Of a DNA stretch of 64,000 nt, positions 56,101-62,100 are shown one piece after another (position 1 is the first letter of the stretch; each line of letters begins with the position of its first letter). The DNA is from Mesostigma viride (lineage: Eukaryota > Streptophyta > Mesostigmatophyceae > Mesostigmatales > Mesostigmataceae). A program made the translations under genes and the position numbers. The stretch spans positions 3,566,193 to 3,630,192 of the forward strand of contig RPFO01000276.1 in NCBI GenBank assembly GCA_009746045.1, written 5' to 3'. The notes under the pieces were generated by a model that saw only the letters and a program-made list of their open reading frames with translations, did no database searches and was not told the origin of the DNA.

Positions 56101-59100
56101 CTTGTGTGAACCTATCACGGGGTTGCACTGCCCACTCCGCGTGAACCCCAAGGTCCACCGAGTCATTTTGCAGGTTGCATCATGGATGATTGCCTAGTTG
56201 CGGTACAGCTTCGGGTGGGGTACTTTTACAGTGTCAGCACACTCAAACTGCATACCGTGTGTCAACACTCATGTAGCAGGGTACCCCAGTGGTTATTGTT
56301 GTTTGTAGGATGTGCTAGGGTATGCCTGGGAGAGCGTCATTGTCCTTATGGCGTGCTCAACCGGAAGCAACGTACTAGTCAAAGCGTAGGTCATCGTGGT
56401 TTTAGATTGTGGTCAGATTCTTATAAACAGGGCTCTAATACACAGTGCTCTTAGACATCGTGCTCTTAGACACAGTGCTCTTAGACATCGTGCTCTTAGA
56501 CACAGTGCTCTTAGACATCGTGCTCTTAGACACAGTGCTCTTAGACATCGTGCTCTTAGACACAGTGCTCTTAGACATCATGCTCTTAGACACAGTGCTC
56601 TTAGACATCGTGCTCTGAGACCCAGTGCTCTTAGACATCGTGCTCTTAGACACAGTGCTCTTAGACATCGTGCTCTTAGACACAGTGCTCTTAGACATCG
56701 TGCTCTGAGACCCAGTGCTTAGACACAGTTCTCTTTGACATGGTGCTTAAACTCTATGAGCCAACCATATGGCTGCACAATGGTCGGTCGAAGCAGAGCT
56801 TTTTTGGCGAGGCAGCTCGCCTTGCTCGGTTTGTAATGATTTTGCGGTGCCTGTCTGTGTGGCATGCATCGAACACTGCCAATGCTGCCGCAACAGGAAC
56901 TTCTGGCTCCCGCGCTGATGGATCCTGGGCTCCGTCTCATGGTGACAAGTGCGAGCAGTCGCTGGTTGCGGAAACAGGATTATTGGCAGAAGAGGAAGAC
57001 CTGCGGTGGCTGCGGTCCCTCAACGAGGCGTTGGTGGTCAACGCCAGACAGGTGGGGGCGTGCAGCACCACGTGTTGCTTCAGGCAATCATCAGGCACCA
57101 TAGGCTATGCATATTGCCCTGATATTTTACGCCAGCAATACATCGAAACATGGTTGTACCTCTGCGCGCCTGCAGGTGGCTTGTGGGCTGCGTGTGACAG
57201 CATCCACATGCGCACCGACATCGCCAGAGTTAAGTGTTAGCCCATGGGTCGGTTTGCCACCCAGAACCCTCGACCTTACCATTCTGAATTGCTTTTCTTT
57301 CTGCATTGCGTGTTCTTATCTTCATCGCTTTACCACTCTGTATTGCTCAGTTTATGCCTTGACCATTGCGTAGGTGTATGCACCGTCCTTGGGTGTACTG
57401 TGCCAAGCTGGGTGGCTTTCCTGAAGCTTGGTTGAGTGGGCAGCATCTGCTTTTACCTTGCTGGGCCCCTGTTCCTGCAAATCCACTTTTACGTGCAACC
57501 GCGCTCAGGTTCATCGCTACCTCGAGGCGTACAATAAGCAAGCGCTCGTGCCCTTCCCTCCGGCCGACTATGGCCGCTGCCGCGCTAAGTTCATGGCGGC
57601 GGAGGCGCTGACATCCCGAGAAGCCAAGGCCAAGCATGGTGCAACGCCCATCAACATGGCAACCGCCACCTGCACCAACAACCACAGCGAAGTGGGTAGT
57701 AAGGAGCTGAGTACTCAAGCTTGCTTGCTTGTCCAGGGTGGCGACAGGACGACAACACCTGGCGCAGGGACGCACTCATCCGCTCATGCCGGTTCGACCC
57801 CCGCCTCTCAGGGCTGCGCTCCGAGGGCCCCAACCACCCTGGCGTCCCTGCGAGCAGCCAGGGAGATCCAGGTAGCCTACTCGTCCTTCCTGTCTGACGC
57901 GGCGGCGTTGGCGCGGGAGCAGTGGACACAGTTTGACGCCGCCCTCATGGCGCTGGGTGTGGTGGTGCTAGCGTCCGCGGTGGCATGCACCCTTGTGGTT
58001 GGGTGCTGGGCGATGGGAGTAGGAGAAAGTGATGATGCGACAAAGATGATGGGACAAGGAAATTTGCGTGCTGCACGCGGCATAGGGGACAAGGGGCAGC
58101 TCCCCTCTCGTGAGGTGTCATCTCCCAGTTATCCCACGCGCAACCTGAGTGAGATGCCAGCGGCATGGCCGCATTGTGGGCAAATCAGCCACTATGGATT
58201 GAGCGGCCGTCAGAGGGAGTGTGGCGCGGAGCCATGTGCAGGCGGAGTGAAATCGGCACTGCACATCACTGGACGAATGTCCGAGCGTACGCGCGCCCTT
58301 AACCAGGGTGACCCTGAGATGCTGACGGGGGTGAATTGCGCGGCTGCTAGTGGGCTCCAGGGGAGGGGGAAGAAACGGCCCGCGGTGTTCCGCACAACGT
58401 GGAGCCCGGTCCGCGTTGATGAGGGGGTGGCAGGTGCGTTTGGACGCACCCTTCCGTGTGGTAACTACCGCTGGTCTGATTGCCTGCAGCATCCCGCGGG
58501 CATGTGTAGCCGCGCGCATGTTTAGCTGGGTGCGTGTTTAGCCGCGCGCATGTTTAGCCGCGCGCATGTTTAGCCGCGCGCATGTTTAGCTGGGTGCATG
58601 TTTAGCCGCGCGCATGTTTAGCTGGGTGCATGTTTAGCCGCGCGCATGTTTAGCTGGGTGCGTGTTTAGCCGCGCGCATGTTTAGCTGGGTGCGTGTTTA
58701 GCCGCGCGCATCTTTAGCCGCGCGCATGTTTAGCCGCGCGCATGTTTAGCCGCGCGCATGTTTAGCTGGGTGCGTGTTTAGCCGCGCGCATGTTTAGCTG
58801 GGTGCATGTTTAGCCGCGCGCATGTTTAGCTGGGTGCATGTTTAGCCGCGCGCATGTTTAGCTGGGTGCGTGTTTAGCTGGGTGCATGTTTAGCTGGGTG
58901 CGTGTTTAGCTGGGGGGAACCCTTGTATGCAGAGGCAGCGTGAAGCGGGTGTCATATGTCGTCGCCATGAGCTGGAGCCATCCGATGGATGGAGCCGCTG
59001 ACCATTTCATGGGATAGGGTGCTCGTTTTTCGCCTGTCCTGGTGCGGTGGAGTACTCTAGGAGCTCGGTGGGAGGCAGGCAGCAGTTTTAGGCAGCCATT

Positions 59101-62100
59101 CTGCCACCACATGGCAGTGCATCGCATGCTGCCACGCATGCACGCCTCATGCACGTGCCCTGAACTGCGGTGGGATGGACCCCCGGATTCCCTCAAGGCC
59201 AGCGCTCAAGGCCCTTCCAGGGCACCCTCTCTCTTTGCTCAGTGGCCATATCAGCCAGCCGCACACACGTCAGGTGCGTTCCATCCCCAAGCACCGTCCT
59301 CAACCGCGGCATGGTCAAGGAACCTTGGCAGTGCAGCAACGCTCATTTTGCGCTGCATGTGTCCCATGCGTCCCATGCATCGGGGCTATTCTCGTGGGTG
59401 GCTGTCGCTGGACGTGGTCTCCTTCGTGTGCGCGTCAACGCAGAGCCTCACAGTACCGCAGGTGCCACCACTCGTCACCACGGCCACGGCAGCTCCTTGG
59501 CGCCAGCTGTCCTATGCGCGTGGGTTGTCCTTGCTGTGGTTGCGGCTGCAGGGTTTATCGCTGTGTTCGGCACATCGCTGGTCCGCCACGCCTGGTGGCC
59601 AGACACAGACATATATATTGCCACGTGCCAACCCCTGCCCCATGGGTCGGCCCTTGGTTCGTCCTCATCACCGCCGCCTCAGCCACCGCACCAGCCACCT
59701 CACCCAACCAGGCGAGGTGACCAGCATCCCACAACGCCATTGCCTGCAGCGGGCGGGGAGCCAGCCCCTACCCCCGCTCCTGCCGCCCCGCACAAGGCTT
59801 CTTGTGAGCCACGTGGCGGCTCCATGCAGCTGTGGCTCGCCTCTAAGGCGGCTCTGGTGGCGTTGCTCGGTGCCAGGAACTGGCTACTTGCCGCCGCCAC
59901 TTTGAGCTCCTGCGTCGCGTTCTTATGGACGGCCGCGCGCTGCTGGGCGGGGGCGGGCTGTAGAACACGCTCCCCTTCCCCAAGCAGCCGGGGCATCCTG
60001 CCAGGTGCACCTTTAAGAAATGGCCACCAGCCGCAGGATGGTTTGGGGAGGGCAGTCAGCCCAGGCGAGGCCAACCTTAGCCAACCCCTCAGCACAAGCC
60101 CTAGCAACAAGAAGCTCCAGGGTGGGCTGATGTCTGCTGCGAGACAAGGCAACTCACTGCCCATCTTTGCAGGTCCCACCCACCCTAGCCCTGTTACAGC
60201 TATTGGGCGCAACAGAGGGGACGCCAATGGGGACGGCAGGCAGAAGGCGCTGCCATCGGCCTGTAGCGGAGTTTCCATGCTGTCGCCGTCACCACCGCTG
60301 CCTGTGATGCTGGTGATGATGGGGATGCACGCCGCGAGCCTGACGTCCAACAGCTACATTGGTGGGTGGCTCAACATATACATCGATGGGTGGCTGATGG
60401 GCTGCCATCGGTGGGTGGCTTACGGGCTGCCTCTTGGGATACTCCTAGTGACCTGAATGACTGGCTAATTTGCATGCCACAGTCGTGGTGGCCGATGTCG
60501 TGTTGGGGGTACTCGTGGCTTTGGTATGTGCACCATGGGCAGACATTCGTTGTATCGCTGTTCATGTCAGTTTGCATTCTTTCGTTATGTTTGCCTTCGT
60601 GTTAGTTTTCTGGGTCGCTCTGCTGCTGGCCCCCCGAGCCGGGGGCATCAGCGAGGGAGCGGCAGGCGTGCATGTGAGTAAGAACAGGCGGAGCTTCGTA
60701 TGCAGGTACCACAGAAAGGGGCTCTCTGTGTGCGCGTGTCTACCAGGCACGCTCGCATGCTTGGCACGTGGTGAGGGGAGTGGTGAGGTGAAAGACGGGG
60801 ATCTCGTCAGAGCAGTGCTGGCAGCATGGCGGAGTTCAATTCCACATCGGGCTTGTCAATAATATTTGCGATACGGGAGAAGAGAAATGCTGTAATTGTA
60901 AAAAATAAAGGGCCCGTGAGATGCGTGCTCCTATCGGGCCCACCCCTGTCTCATCCATCGCGTGAATAAACCCCTAGGTCTCCTTGCTGGTCGCTCACCA
61001 TTACTATACGCACGCCAAGTGGTCGCTCGCCAACCACACAGCCCACGCGGTGCTTGTGGCCATTCACATCCCTGCAAGGAGGAACCGCCCAGTAACTAGA
61101 GAAAACTGCTTCTGTATGCGAGATGTGGCGTGCCCTTCCATGCATGCTCCTGACAGTCACGGCCATTTCTGTCCTTGGCCCTGCATGTATTATGATGCCA
61201 CGACCATGTATTTCCCTCCATACTCAGTCTGGCTTTGGATTACTCACACCCAAGCCCCTCTATGCACCTACCGTCCCTGGCACGTTCCCGTGCGCACATC
61301 CTCGTGCGTGTGGCATCACCTGCCAAACAGAGGCGGAGGGCCCCATCGTCCGACATTTCTGCGTCACCGCATGCCTGCTGGTCTTCCTGCGATCATGGGC
61401 GGCTCGCGGCAACGCTGGTGACGGCGTCAAGTGGCCAGTCAAGCCCAGCAGCATGGTGAACCCCTCGGTCAGTTGCTGGCCGCTCGCAGCCGCTCTTGAA
61501 AACATCGATTATTGCTGTCTCCAACTTTTGCAGTGTGCTCCTTATGCAATTGAGTATTTGGTATCTGGCCCCCTTACCCCCTGCATTCTATGCAAGCAAC
61601 CTATTCCATTCCTTGGACACTGTACGCGTGGAACAGGCCATGAGCCATAAAGTCCATATGGGAAGACCACAGAGCTTCTACTTGACGGTTGCGATTGGGC
61701 CCTGCCACCCATGTCACCCAGCAACAGGCTCCCTGCTTTCACACACAGCCTTTCATCGCATCCTTGCCTCCCCCCCCATCACATGCCCCTTTCAATTGCC
61801 ATCCCGAACCCCCCCCTGACCCCCCCCCAGAAACCGAAGGACCGAGGTGCCGAATCTGCGAGCGTGTGGCCGCTTCCGGGTAGAAGCAGGAGAACCGCGG
61901 ACTGTGTCGTGGGAAGCGGTGATGACCGTGGCGCCAAGTGCCCCAACACACCGGTTTCAGCAACAGCCGGCGCCATCATCACGGCGCTGCTGTTGCTGCT
62001 TGCCACCGTGTACTTAGGGGCCGCGCGGTTCTGGGTGGCGACAGCCGAACTGGCCATGCCCACGGGTGCGTGCTTGGGCGTGCCGCAAACGTTCATTTGT

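Noticed and set aside
56396-56722. ALRH-repeat ORF and its Ser/Lys/Thr-rich antisense ORF
   Set aside because: Intronic 30-bp minisatellite; exon phases on both sides exclude it.
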